Of a stretch of 64,000 nt of DNA, positions 48,648 to 57,099 are shown in pieces; position 1 is the stretch's first letter, and each line of letters starts with the position of its first letter. Below the pieces are notes generated by a model, which searched no databases, was not told the origin of the DNA, and saw nothing but the letters and a program-made list of their open reading frames with translations. Both the position numbers and the translations under genes were made by a program. Source of the stretch: JBNKVT01 sp050299335 (GTDB lineage Bacteria; Pseudomonadota; Alphaproteobacteria; Rhodobacterales; Rhodobacteraceae); assembly GCA_050299335.1 (NCBI GenBank), contig JBNKVT010000003.1, forward strand, positions 6,523 to 70,522. The letters are read 5' to 3'.

Positions 48648-49192
48648 GGTGTTTTGAGGGTGGTCAGGATGGTCTATGGGTCGGGTTTCAACACGGACTC
48701 GGCGCGGCGTTTGGTAAGCGGAATTCGCACGATGGTCCTGCCCGCTATCCGGGGATCGCGGGTTGGACAGGAATTACGGGCTCGAGGCATCGCTCCCGGT
48801 CGAGGGAATGGGCGACGTTGCGTCTGGTCAGGATGGCGACGGTTTTGACAATTCGGGCTAAGCATTGCTGAGGTAGGGCGGGGTTAACCCCGCCCCAGAG
48901 TGTGGACAAACCCCTGCATTCTGGTTGGCGTGAGCAAGACAGCTTGGATGCTCGCATTGGTTCTGCTTTGTTTTCGGAACGTAACGCGAATATGAGGCAA
49001 CTTTTATCCGGCCTGACCTTTGTCAGCAGTCTGGGGCGGCGTTACACCCCGCCCTACGAACTGGGGCAAAGGGGCCGCGACTTGCCTTCCTGACATGAAA
49101 AGGCAGGATCGGGAGAGGTCAAGTTGCGGGTTCTGGACGCGCCTTTGGGGCTCGGGTAATTCTGCTGCGCGGGTCCGGGACAAGGGAGCGGA
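48648..49192. repeat. ctrA-ligA spacer with an inverted pair of GGGCGGGGTTAACCCCGCCC palindromes
   Basis: No gene is seen in this spacer of about 545 nt. A perfect 20-bp palindrome GGGCGGGGTTAACCCCGCCC lies at 48876-48895, preceded by GTA and followed by CAGAG. A degenerate copy in inverted orientation lies at 49033-49057 (GGGGCGGCGTTACACCCCGCCC then TAC). Together they flank about 135 bp as inverted copies, the geometry of a REPIN or small MITE. The ligA promoter must lie between here and 49193. Confidence 0.7.
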
Positions 49193-51454
49193 ATGATGGC
49201 CGAATTGAAACCGGTGGAAGACCTCGACGCGGAGGAGGCGCGGGCGGAACTGGCGCGGCTGGCCGAGGTGCTGGAAGAGGCCAATCTGGCCTATCACCAG
49301 AAGGACGCGCCGGTCATTTCGGATGCCGAGTTCGATGCGCTGCGGCTGCGCAATACTGCCATCGAGGCACGGTTTCCGGATTTGAAGCGCGCCGACAGTC
49401 CCTCCGAGACGGTGGGGGCGCCGGTGGCCTCGGGCTTTGCCAAAGCGGTGCACCGGGTGCGGATGATGTCGCTGGGAAATGCGTTTTCGGACGAGGATGT
49501 CCGGGATTTCGTGACCGGGGTGCGGAAATTCCTGAATATCGCGCCTGAGCAGGAACTGGCCTTCACAGCCGAGCCGAAGATCGACGGGCTGTCGCTGTCG
49601 CTGCGCTACGAGGCCGGCGACCTGGTGCTGGCGGCGACGCGCGGTGACGGCGAGGTCGGGGAGAACGTGACCGCCAACGCGCGGACCATCGGGGATATAC
49701 CGCAGCGGCTTGAAGGGGCGCCGGAGGTGCTGGAAGTCAGGGGCGAGGTCTACCTGACCCAGGCGGATTTCGAGGCGCTGAACAAGCGGCAGGCGGCGGC
49801 GGGGGAGAAGACTTACGTCAATCCCCGCAACACGGCGGCGGGTTCGCTCCGGCAGCTGGATGCGGAAATTACGGCGACGAGGCCCTTGAAATTCTTTGCC
49901 TATTCCTGGGGCGAGGTCAGTGCGCCGCTGGCGGCGACGCAGATGGGGGCGCTGGGGAGGCTGGCGGAACTGGGGTTCCGGACCAACCCGCTGACGCGGC
50001 TCTGCCGGAGCGCCGACGAGATGATCGCGCAATATCAGGCGATTGCTGCCGACCGGGCGACGCTGGGCTATGACATTGACGGGGTGGTCTATAAAGTCGA
50101 CGATCTGGCCCTGCAGGCGCGGATGGGGGCGCGCAGCAACACGCCGCGTTGGGCGATCGCCCACAAGTTTGCCGCCGAGGAGGCGGTGACGCGGCTGGAG
50201 AAGATCGAGATACAGGTGGGGCGGACCGGGGCGCTGTCGCCCGTCGCCCGGCTGGTGCCGGTGACAGTGGGCGGTGTGGTGGTCTCGAACGCGACGCTGC
50301 ACAACGCCGACTACATCGCTGGGCGCGACAGCCACGGGAGCCCGATCCGAGAGGGGCGGGATATCCGCGAGGGGGACTGGGTGACGGTCTACAGGGCAGG
50401 GGATGTGATCCCGAAGGTCAAGGATGTGGATCTTTCGCGGCGGCCCGAGGGGGCGGTGCCTTATGTGTTTCCGACACGGTGTCCCGAATGCGGCTCGGAG
50501 GCGATCCGCGAGCCCGGCGAGGCGGTGGCGCGGTGTTCGGGTGGACTGATCTGTCCCGCACAGGCGGTGGAGAAGCTCAGGCATTTCGTGTCGCGCGCCG
50601 CCTTCGATATCGAAGGTCTGGGGGCAAAGCAGGTGGAGCTGTTCACCCGGCTCGGCTGGGTGGCGGAGCCGGCGGATATCTTCACGCTGGCTGGCCGGGA
50701 TGCCGATGGCGCGAAGCTGTTGAAGGCGGCGTCGGAGATTGCCGCCGCGCTTGAGGGCGAGGACAGGCTCCGCCAGCGGCAGGTGCTGGCGGACGATCTG
50801 GGGCTTGAGGGCTGGGATCGGGAGGCGGTCGAGGAAGCCCTTCAGGAGGTCAGCCGCACACCACTTGCCGAGCAGCATGGCTGGGGCGCGCGGTCGGCGG
50901 AGAACCTGTTCCGGGCCATCGACGACAAGCGGAGCATCCCGCTCAACCGGTTGATTTTTGCGCTCGGCATCCGGCATGTGGGCGAAAGCTCGGCGATGCT
51001 GCTGGCGCGGCATTATGGCGGTTGGCAGGCCTTCGAGGCGGCGATGACGGCGGCGCGGGAGCACGAGGGCGAGGCCTGGGACGAACTGGTCGATATCGAC
51101 GGGGTCGGGACGGTGATGGCGGCGGCCGTGGTCGATTATTTCCACGAGGCCAATGCGCGGGCGGCGATGGACCGGCTGGTGGCCGAACTGGACATTCAGG
51201 ATGTGGCCGCGCCACAGACCCAAGGGTCGAAGGTTGCGGGCAAGACCGTTGTCTTCACCGGCACGCTGGAAAAGATGACCCGCGCCGAGGCCAAGGCGCG
51301 GGCCGAGGGGCTTGGGGCGAAGGTGTCGGGCTCGGTCTCGGCGAAGACGGATATCGTGGTGGCGGGGCCGGGGGCGGGCTCGAAGCTTAAAAAGGCCGAG
51401 GAACTGGGGATCGAGACCCTGACCGAGGACGAGTGGCTGGCGCTTATCGGTTGA
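49193..51454 (+). CDS. ligA: NAD-dependent DNA ligase LigA
   Basis: This 753-aa essential ligase seals nicks using NAD+. The adenylation domain has the nucleophile Lys in FTAEPKIDGLSLSLRYEAGD (about 130). The OB domain is around IEIQVGRTGALSPVARL, and a four-Cys zinc finger is present (CPECGSEAIREPGEAVARCS then GGLICPAQ, about 430-457). HhH repeats and a C-terminal BRCT domain (VAGKTVVFTGTLEKMTRAEA onward) complete the protein. Tandem ATGs at 49193 and 49196 leave a one-codon ambiguity; GGGAG precedes them. It is followed 30 nt later by recG. Confidence 0.96.
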   Translation: MMAELKPVEDLDAEEARAELARLAEVLEEANLAYHQKDAPVISDAEFDALRLRNTAIEARFPDLKRADSPSETVGAPVASGFAKAVHRVRMMSLGNAFSDEDVRDFVTGVRKFLNIAPEQELAFTAEPKIDGLSLSLRYEAGDLVLAATRGDGEVGENVTANARTIGDIPQRLEGAPEVLEVRGEVYLTQADFEALNKRQAAAGEKTYVNPRNTAAGSLRQLDAEITATRPLKFFAYSWGEVSAPLAATQMGALGRLAELGFRTNPLTRLCRSADEMIAQYQAIAADRATLGYDIDGVVYKVDDLALQARMGARSNTPRWAIAHKFAAEEAVTRLEKIEIQVGRTGALSPVARLVPVTVGGVVVSNATLHNADYIAGRDSHGSPIREGRDIREGDWVTVYRAGDVIPKVKDVDLSRRPEGAVPYVFPTRCPECGSEAIREPGEAVARCSGGLICPAQAVEKLRHFVSRAAFDIEGLGAKQVELFTRLGWVAEPADIFTLAGRDADGAKLLKAASEIAAALEGEDRLRQRQVLADDLGLEGWDREAVEEALQEVSRTPLAEQHGWGARSAENLFRAIDDKRSIPLNRLIFALGIRHVGESSAMLLARHYGGWQAFEAAMTAAREHEGEAWDELVDIDGVGTVMAAAVVDYFHEANARAAMDRLVAELDIQDVAAPQTQGSKVAGKTVVFTGTLEKMTRAEAKARAEGLGAKVSGSVSAKTDIVVAGPGAGSKLKKAEELGIETLTEDEWLALIG

Positions 51455-51484
51455 TCCCGGGACCGGTTTGCCCATGATACCGCC

Positions 51485-53575
51485 ATGGCCGCGCGACCCG
51501 AGATTCTGTTTCCGCTTTTCGCCGATCTCAAGGGCCTGCCCGGGATCGGGGCGAAGACCGAGGGCCTGTTCGAGAAGCTGGGCGTCTTCAAGCCCCGCGA
51601 TCTGATCTTCACCCTGCCGCATTCGGGGATCGACCGGCGGCCGGTGGCCTCGGTGCTGGATGTGCCGCTGCCGAGGGTGGTGACCGTCGAGATCGAGGTG
51701 ACCCTGCATCAGCCCGCGAAAAGTCGGGGGCGGCCATACCGGGTGATGGTGCGCGACGCGAAATCCGAGTTTCAGCTGGTGTTCTTCCATCCCAATCCGG
51801 AGTGGCTGCGCAAGCAGCTGCCGATGGGCCAGCGCCGGGTGGTCTCGGGCAAGGTCGAGCTGTTCGACGGCATGGCGCAGATGGTGCATCCCGACCATAT
51901 CCTGCCGCCCGAGGAGGCCGGGGAACTGCCGGAATTCGAACCGGTCTATCCGCTGACCGCCGGGCTGACGCAGAAGGCGATGGCGAAGGCCGTGGCAGGG
52001 GCGCTGGAGCGGGTGCCGGAGCTGGGGGAATGGATCGAACCGTCGCTGCTGGCCGAGAAGCGCTGGCCGCGCTGGCATGAGGCGATGGCGGCGGCGCATG
52101 GGCCGCAATCGGTGCAGGATGTCTCGCCCATGGCGGTGGCGCGGCAGCGGCTGGCCTATGACGAGCTGTTGTCGCATCAGGTGACGCTGGCTCTGGCGCG
52201 GGCGCGGTTGAAGAAGGCGAAAGGCCTGTCGAGTGTCGGCGACGGGCGGCTGCGCGATAAGGTGCTGGCGGCGCTGCCCTTCGAGCCGACGGGGGCGCAA
52301 CTGCGCTCGGTTACCGAGATTGCCGATGATCTGGCCGATCCCTACCGGATGAGCCGTTTGCTGCAGGGCGATGTCGGGGCCGGGAAAACGCTGGTGGCGC
52401 TGATGGCGATGCTGGTCGTCGTCGAGGCCGGGGGGCAGGCGGCGATGATGGCGCCGACGGAAATCCTGGCACGGCAGCATTATGACGGGCTGCGCCCGCT
52501 GGCCGCCGCCGCCGGGGTGCGGCTTGAGGTGTTGACCGGGCGCGACCGGGGGGCGGAGCGGGAGGCGAAGCTGGCCGATCTCGCCGCGGGGCGGATCGAT
52601 ATCATGGTGGGCACGCACTCGCTGTTCCAGAAATCGGTCGAGTTCAGGGACTTGCGGCTGGCGGTGGTCGACGAGCAGCACCGGTTCGGTGTGACTCAGC
52701 GAATGGAACTGGCCGCGAAGGGCAGGGCGGTGGACATGCTGGTGATGACCGCGACGCCGATCCCGCGCTCGCTGGCGTTGGCGCAATATGGCGATATGGA
52801 TGTCTCGATTCTCGACGAAAAGCCGCCCGGAAGGAAGCCGATCAGGACGGTGATGGTCTCGGCCGCGCGCACCGAGGAAGTGGTAGCGCATCTGCGCGAT
52901 GCCGTCGCCAAGGGTCAGCAGGCCTATTGGGTCTGTCCGCTGGTCGGTGAATCCGAACTGGTCGAGCTGACGGCGGCGAAGGAACGGCACCGGGTGCTGC
53001 GGCTGGCGCTCGGCGAGGACGCGGTCGGGCTGGTCCACGGGCAGATGGCGGGGCCGGAGAAGGACGCGGTGATGGCGTCTTTTGCCTGCGGCGAGACCAA
53101 GGTGCTGGTGGCGACGACGGTGATCGAGGTCGGGGTCGATGTGCCGAACGCAACGATCATGGTGATCGAGCAGGCGGAGCATTTCGGGCTGGCGCAATTG
53201 CACCAGCTCAGGGGCCGTGTCGGGCGGGGGAGTGCGGAATCGACCTGCCTGCTGCTCTATGACGGGCCGCTTGGGGAAACCGCGCGGGCCCGGCTGGAAA
53301 TCCTGCGCGAGACCGAGGACGGGTTCCGGATCGCCGAGGAGGATCTGCGGCTGCGCGGCATCGGGGACCTGCTGGGCGTGGCGCAATCGGGGTTGCCGCG
53401 ATTCCAGATTGCCGATCTGGAGAGCCAGGGCGATCTGATGCGGGCCGCCCAGACCGACGCGCGGATGCTGCTCGACGGCGATCCTGAGTTGACCTCCAAA
53501 CGCGGCGAGGCGGTGCGGGTGCTGTTATACCTGATGGAACGCGAACGGGCGATCCGAATGTTATCAGTGGGTTAA
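51485..53575 (+). CDS. recG: ATP-dependent DNA helicase RecG
   Basis: This 696-aa branch-migration helicase reverses stalled forks. The N-terminal wedge/OB region (VVTVEIEVTLHQPAKSRGRP) binds branched DNA. Walker A is LLQGDVGAGKTLVALMAML (about 294), the DEQH box is in LAVVDEQHRFGVTQRM, motif III is VMTATPIPRSLALAQYG, and the C-terminal helicase lobe has VATTVIEVGVDVPNATIMVI and LRGRVGRGSAESTCLL. Its stop lies only 39 nt before an SOS box that drives the next gene. Confidence 0.96.
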   Translation: MAARPEILFPLFADLKGLPGIGAKTEGLFEKLGVFKPRDLIFTLPHSGIDRRPVASVLDVPLPRVVTVEIEVTLHQPAKSRGRPYRVMVRDAKSEFQLVFFHPNPEWLRKQLPMGQRRVVSGKVELFDGMAQMVHPDHILPPEEAGELPEFEPVYPLTAGLTQKAMAKAVAGALERVPELGEWIEPSLLAEKRWPRWHEAMAAAHGPQSVQDVSPMAVARQRLAYDELLSHQVTLALARARLKKAKGLSSVGDGRLRDKVLAALPFEPTGAQLRSVTEIADDLADPYRMSRLLQGDVGAGKTLVALMAMLVVVEAGGQAAMMAPTEILARQHYDGLRPLAAAAGVRLEVLTGRDRGAEREAKLADLAAGRIDIMVGTHSLFQKSVEFRDLRLAVVDEQHRFGVTQRMELAAKGRAVDMLVMTATPIPRSLALAQYGDMDVSILDEKPPGRKPIRTVMVSAARTEEVVAHLRDAVAKGQQAYWVCPLVGESELVELTAAKERHRVLRLALGEDAVGLVHGQMAGPEKDAVMASFACGETKVLVATTVIEVGVDVPNATIMVIEQAEHFGLAQLHQLRGRVGRGSAESTCLLLYDGPLGETARARLEILRETEDGFRIAEEDLRLRGIGDLLGVAQSGLPRFQIADLESQGDLMRAAQTDARMLLDGDPELTSKRGEAVRVLLYLMERERAIRMLSVG

Positions 53576-53614
53576 CCGCCATAGCTGGGCCGTGAGCACA
53601 TTTTGTTCGCATTT

Positions 53615-53658
53615 GTTCTCATTAAGTTCTTGACCTGAGTTAAGCATAGGAACATAAT
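53615..53658 (+). promoter_or_regulatory. LexA-controlled promoter (SOS box 53615-53629)
   Basis: GTTCTCATTAAGTTC (53615-53629) is a perfect GTTC-N7-GTTC SOS box. It abuts TTGACC (53630-53635), which is followed by exactly 17 bp and CATAAT (53653-53658). The predicted start is near 53665. LexA bound here would occlude the -35 element. An extra GTTC at 53605 makes a third half-site. Confidence 0.88.
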
Positions 53659-53683
53659 GCCAACATCCAGAGGGGAGGCCAGA

Positions 53684-53806
53684 ATGGCACAGGAAATCAG
53701 GCAGATCGTTCTCAATGCACCGCGTCAGATGATTCACGACGCGATTGGTTTGGCCGCAGTCTGCGTAATCCTCGTCGCCGGTCTGTCGCTTCCCGGGATG
53801 TTCTGA
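53684..53806 (+). CDS. SOS-controlled 40-aa membrane microprotein
   Basis: The frame reads MAQEIRQIVLNAPRQMIHDA then IGLAAVCVILVAGLSLPGMF. Residues 1-19 form a polar, probably amphipathic head; residues 20-38 are one membrane helix with a Pro near its end. AGAGGGGAGG lies 5-14 nt before the ATG. It has its own near-consensus promoter with an SOS box, so it should be induced by DNA damage. Size, topology and control recall Caulobacter SidA, a 29-aa SOS-induced division inhibitor, but I see no sequence identity and the role is inference. It lies directly after recG. Confidence 0.8.
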   Translation: MAQEIRQIVLNAPRQMIHDAIGLAAVCVILVAGLSLPGMF

Positions 53807-54066
53807 GACCGAAGGAGGTTCGGGCCCAATCCCGCGTTGTTCCGTCCTTCGATACGGTGGCGCTTGCCGCGTCGCATGTTTCGAGGGCAGGGAACGGGCG
53901 GGGATCGAAGCTGAGCCTACTGTCTTGTCTGTGGTTTTTGCCTGCGGACCTTGAAAGGATCGTTGCCCCGACCGTCCAGTCTTATTGGGGCCTTCAGATC
54001 GGCGTTCTGCCTCGACCGATCGCCAGCATGCCCGTCCAGCATGCCGATCCCTGGACCGCCACCTTC

Positions 54067-54103
54067 ATCGCCGCTCCCCGGTTGGGGATGCGGCGATTTT
54101 TTT
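54067..54103 (+). terminator. Strong intrinsic terminator downstream of the SOS microprotein
   Basis: ATCGCCGCTCCCC (54067-54079) and GGGGA-T-GCGGCGAT (54084-54097) form a 13-bp stem with a GGTT loop and one bulged T, followed by TTTTTT. It lies 261 nt after the microprotein stop with no supported gene between. Confidence 0.88.
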
Positions 54104-54425
54104 CGGCGATTGGGAAAGTGCTCGGATTGTTGGACAGGCGTCTGAACCGGTGCGAAAGGAGCGGGTCCTTTACCGGTCCGGGTTCTATCTGTAATATTTC
54201 GTGATCACACAGCGTCCGCCGGGAGAAAAGTGGGATCCGGATTGAGAAATATTACAAATCCCTTACATGGCACCGATGTTGGACCGAACTGTTCGGGTCC
54301 CGCTAAGACGCGTTATTTCTAAGAGTTACTGGAAAAAATCGAAAACAGACTGGCACGAAAATACCTTCGTGATGCCGGTTCTGCGACATTTCTTCAACGC
54401 GCCGTGACCTGACGGCGTTGTGAGG

Positions 54426-54453
54426 TGATCCTGACTATCGGGCGAAATAGTCA
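54426..54453 (+). promoter_or_regulatory. Tentative ECF-sigma-type promoter for the bufferin operon
   Basis: TGATCC (54426-54431), 16 bp, TAGTCA (54448-54453) resembles the TGATCC -35 of Rhodobacter RpoE-type promoters. The -10 match and spacing are imperfect. Related operons in Caulobacter are driven by the ECF factor SigF, whose GTAACC/CGAA consensus was not found intact. Confidence 0.3.
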
Positions 54454-54499
54454 TGTCTCTGTCAAACCCAAATCGACGCAAAACAACAGGAGCACGTGC

Positions 54500-54805
54500 A
54501 TGTCCAACCCGACCCTAAAGTCCCTGGCGCTGGCCGGGGCCGTCGCCGCCGCCTTCGCCGCCCAGACCGGAACCGCGACGGCACAAGCCAAGGAGAAATG
54601 CTTCGGGGTTTCGCTTGCGGGGCAGAATGACTGCGCCGCCGGGCCGGGTACGACCTGTGCCGGGACCTCGACGGTGGACTATCAGGGCAACGCCTGGACA
54701 CTGGTCGATGCCGGCTCCTGCGAAGGTGTGGAACTTCCCGAAATGGCCGACGGCACGCCGCGCAAGGGTTCGCTGGAACCGCTTGAGCGCGATCTGCCCG
54801 CGTAA
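54500..54805 (+). CDS. bufA: Bufferin-1-like RiPP precursor (DUF2282)
   Basis: This 101-aa exported precursor has an N-terminal signal (residues about 1-29; LKSLALAGAVAAAFAAQTGT) and a core with four Cys: Cys34 (KEKCFGVS), Cys45 (GQNDCAAG), Cys53 (GTTCAGTSTVDYQGNAW) and Cys74 (DAGSCEGV). In bufferins two Cys are converted to thiooxazole-type heterocycles by the DUF692/DUF2063 pair and the product binds copper in the periplasm. AGGAG lies 10 nt before the ATG at 54500. It leads a bufA-B-C-DoxX operon. The acidic C-terminal extension (ELPEMADGTPRKGSLEPLER) is a local feature. Confidence 0.88.
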   Translation: MSNPTLKSLALAGAVAAAFAAQTGTATAQAKEKCFGVSLAGQNDCAAGPGTTCAGTSTVDYQGNAWTLVDAGSCEGVELPEMADGTPRKGSLEPLERDLPA

Positions 54806-54870
54806 CGCCACAATATCCGGTCGTTCCCCCCAACCACGACCGGAGATTGACGGGGGCCGGAGAGGCGAAG

Positions 54871-55737
54871 ATGTCGAAGAGACCCCATACCGCAGGCAGG
54901 CTGCCGAACGGTGTCGGTGTCGGGTATAAACCCCGGCATTTCAACGATATTTCCGACGATCCGGGCCCCGTTGCATGGCTGGAAATCCATGCCGAGAACT
55001 ATATGGGTGAGGGCGGCCCGCAGATTGCGCACCTAAAGGCCCTGCGTGAACGCTGTCCGATCTCATGCCACGGGGTGGGGCTTTCGATCGGCTCGGAGGG
55101 GCCGCTGGATGCCGAACATCTGGCGCGGCTGCGGCATTTGGTGGACTGGCTGGAACCGGCCTCTTTCTCGGAGCATCTGGCCTGGAGCACCCATGACAGC
55201 CACTTCCTGAACGATCTCTTGCCGGTGCCCTATACTGAGGCTGCGCTTTCGCGGGTCGCGGCGCATGTCGATCAGGTGCAGGAGGCGCTGGGGCGGCAGA
55301 TGCTGCTGGAGAACCCTTCGACCTATGTGGCTTTTGCCGAGAGCGAGATGAGCGAGATTGCGTTTCTGGAGGGCATTGTGGCGCGGACCGGCTGCGGGCT
55401 GTTGCTGGACGTGAACAATGTCTTCGTGTCGGCGACCAATCAGCAATATTCGCCCGAGGACTACATCGATGCCTTTCCCGTTGACCATATTGGAGAAATC
55501 CATCTCGGAGGCCATGACGAGGACGAAGACGACCAGGGCGATCCGCTGCTGATCGACAGCCATGCCAGCGAGGTCGTCGATCCGGTCTGGGCGCTGTACG
55601 ACCGACTGCTCGCCCGCGCCGGTCCGCGTCCGACGCTGATCGAATGGGACAACAAGGTCCCAGACTGGTCGGTTCTGCGCGACGAAGCAGCCCGTGCCGA
55701 GGCACTTTTGAACTCACGGCGGGACGCGGCACAGTGA
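54871..55737 (+). CDS. bufB: DUF692 multinuclear iron enzyme, bufferin-modifying BufB
   Basis: This 288-aa protein has the DUF692 TIM-barrel signatures: GVGVGYKPRHFNDI, VAWLEIHAENYMG, SCHGVGLSIGSEG, SFSEHLAWSTHD, MLLENPSTYVAFAESEM, LLLDVNNVFVSATNQQYSPE, EIHLGGHDEDEDDQ and LIEWDNKVPDWSVL, with His, Asp and Glu metal ligands. Related enzymes (MbnB and BufB) oxidise Cys residues of peptide substrates to heterocycles. The start at 54871 follows GGAGAGG; a TTG 8 codons earlier is possible. Its stop overlaps the GTG start of bufC. Confidence 0.92.
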   Translation: MSKRPHTAGRLPNGVGVGYKPRHFNDISDDPGPVAWLEIHAENYMGEGGPQIAHLKALRERCPISCHGVGLSIGSEGPLDAEHLARLRHLVDWLEPASFSEHLAWSTHDSHFLNDLLPVPYTEAALSRVAAHVDQVQEALGRQMLLENPSTYVAFAESEMSEIAFLEGIVARTGCGLLLDVNNVFVSATNQQYSPEDYIDAFPVDHIGEIHLGGHDEDEDDQGDPLLIDSHASEVVDPVWALYDRLLARAGPRPTLIEWDNKVPDWSVLRDEAARAEALLNSRRDAAQ

Positions 55738-56486
55738 CCTCTCAAGCCGAGTTTTCGCGGGCGCTATTCGATCCAGGTGCGTCTGTCCCCGACGGTCTGA
55801 TCCGCCCCGATGGCACGCCTGCGGGCAAGCGGTTCGATGTTTATCGCAACAATGTCGTTCTCAGTCTGATCGAGGCTTTGGGGGCGGCTTATCCGATGGT
55901 GAAGGCGCGCGTCGGCGAGGAGTTCTTTATCGCCATGGCCGGGCGCTATGTGCGGCAGTTTCCGCCTGATACGCCGCTGATGATCTATTATGGTGCTGAA
56001 TTTCCGGGCTTTCTTGAGGGGCTGGAACCGGTGCGACAGCTGCCCTGGCTACCCGATCTGGCGCGGCTTGAAAGGGCGCGGCGGGAGGTTTTTCATGCGG
56101 CGGATGCCGCTCCGGATGGCCTTTCGGATCTGGCTGGTCTCGGGCCTGAAGACCTGGCGCGGGCGCGGCTGCGGCTGTTGCCTTCGATGCGGCTGGTCCG
56201 GTCGGACTGGCCGGTTCTGTCGCTGTGGCGGGCGTTGGATCAGGGGGCAGAGCTGCCGGATGGGGCAGGGGAGGACGTGCTGATCGCGCGGCCTGAAATG
56301 GAGCTCGAAATGCGGCTTCTGCCTGCCGGTGTGGCCGGGTTTCTCGAAACGCTCGCCTCTGGCGTTAGTCTGGGTGATGCCGCCGAGATGGCGGCGGACA
56401 ACCCAAAATTCGATCTCAACCGCGCGATTGGCGGGCTGTTTGAAGCGCGTCTTGTTGCCTCGATAGTACTGGAAGATAGCCCATGA
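55734..56486 (+). CDS. bufC: DUF2063 partner protein, BufC
   Basis: This 250-aa DUF2063 protein supplies the precursor-recognition partner of the DUF692 enzyme. It shows SRALFDPGASVPDGLIRPDG, the family block KRFDVYRNNVVLSLIEALGA (about 32-51), GEEFFIAMAGRYVRQFPPDT and LPWLPDLARLERARREVFHA. The start is GTG at 55734, overlapping the bufB stop (GTGA). Its stop overlaps the DoxX-family start (ATGA), so the whole unit is translationally coupled. Confidence 0.9.
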   Translation: MTSQAEFSRALFDPGASVPDGLIRPDGTPAGKRFDVYRNNVVLSLIEALGAAYPMVKARVGEEFFIAMAGRYVRQFPPDTPLMIYYGAEFPGFLEGLEPVRQLPWLPDLARLERARREVFHAADAAPDGLSDLAGLGPEDLARARLRLLPSMRLVRSDWPVLSLWRALDQGAELPDGAGEDVLIARPEMELEMRLLPAGVAGFLETLASGVSLGDAAEMAADNPKFDLNRAIGGLFEARLVASIVLEDSP

Positions 56487-57040
56487 ACCTTCTGATAAAC
56501 TTGCATAATGGCGCCTTCGGCAAGCTTGAGGGCGCGCTTGCCCCCTGGTTCCTGCCCACCCTGGCGCGCTTTGCCTTTGCTGCGGTGCTGCTGCGCTATT
56601 TCTGGAATTCCGCCTATACCAAGATCTACGATTTTCGTGGCGAGACATTCGAGTTCTTCGGGACTACCGGCGCCTATGTGCAGATCCTGCCCAAGATCTT
56701 CGAGGCGGCCTCCTATGACGTCTCGCAAGTCCCCGCATTCTACAAACTGGTCGTAATCGCAGGTACTTATACCGAGTTCCTGCTGCCCTTGCTGATCCTC
56801 CTCGGCCTGTTTACCCGGCTGGCCGCCCTGGGCATGACCGGCTTTGTGATCGTGCAATCCTATGTCGATGTCACCGGTCACCATGCTGACGAGACCACTA
56901 TTGGCGGTTGGTTCGATACGGGCTCGGATTCGCTGATCCTCGACCAGCGGCTGTTGTGGTTCGTGCTCTTCGCGATCCTGATCGTCCGCGGGGCAGGGCC
57001 CTTGTCGCTGGACGCGCTTCTGGGGCGGAAGGCGGCGTAA
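56483..57040 (+). CDS. bufD: DoxX-family membrane protein of the bufferin operon
   Basis: This 185-aa protein has four hydrophobic helices (LARFAFAAVLLRYFWNSAYT, LVVIAGTYTEFLLPLLILLG, LAALGMTGFVIVQSYVDVTG, LLWFVLFAILIVRGAGPLSL) of the DoxX family. In Caulobacter gig/buf-type operons the fourth gene is also DoxX-like; its role is not settled and may concern redox or export. The bufD symbol reflects position only. An extended loop with HHADETTIGGWFDTG is distinctive. Confidence 0.85.
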   Translation: MNLLINLHNGAFGKLEGALAPWFLPTLARFAFAAVLLRYFWNSAYTKIYDFRGETFEFFGTTGAYVQILPKIFEAASYDVSQVPAFYKLVVIAGTYTEFLLPLLILLGLFTRLAALGMTGFVIVQSYVDVTGHHADETTIGGWFDTGSDSLILDQRLLWFVLFAILIVRGAGPLSLDALLGRKAA

Positions 57041-57099
57041 AGGACTTGGCCTCTGGGGGCCATCCCGTTAGGCTTTTACCAAAACAACGGGAGGCCCAA

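Larger units (their letters stand above)
53807..54499. other. Spacer between the SOS microprotein and the bufferin operon
   Basis: These 693 nt hold the terminator at 54067-54103 and no convincing gene. The 260 nt before the terminator could be a long 3' UTR or an independent small RNA. The 390 nt after it are AT-richer and must carry the bufferin promoter. An open frame at 53857-54204 runs through the terminator and has no family resemblance. Confidence 0.6.

Noticed and set aside
49004..53386. A very long open frame (about 1460 codons) on the minus strand opposite ligA and recG
   Set aside because: It is a high-GC shadow: Arg/Pro/His-rich with no domains, and both plus-strand genes are unmistakable.
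53605..53618. GTTC-N6-GTTC as the SOS box
   Set aside because: Spacing is six, not seven; the adjacent GTTC-N7-GTTC at 53615-53629 is the exact match and abuts the -35.
53857..54204. A 115-codon frame between the SOS microprotein and the bufferin operon
   Set aside because: It runs through a strong intrinsic terminator at 54067-54103 and has unnatural composition.
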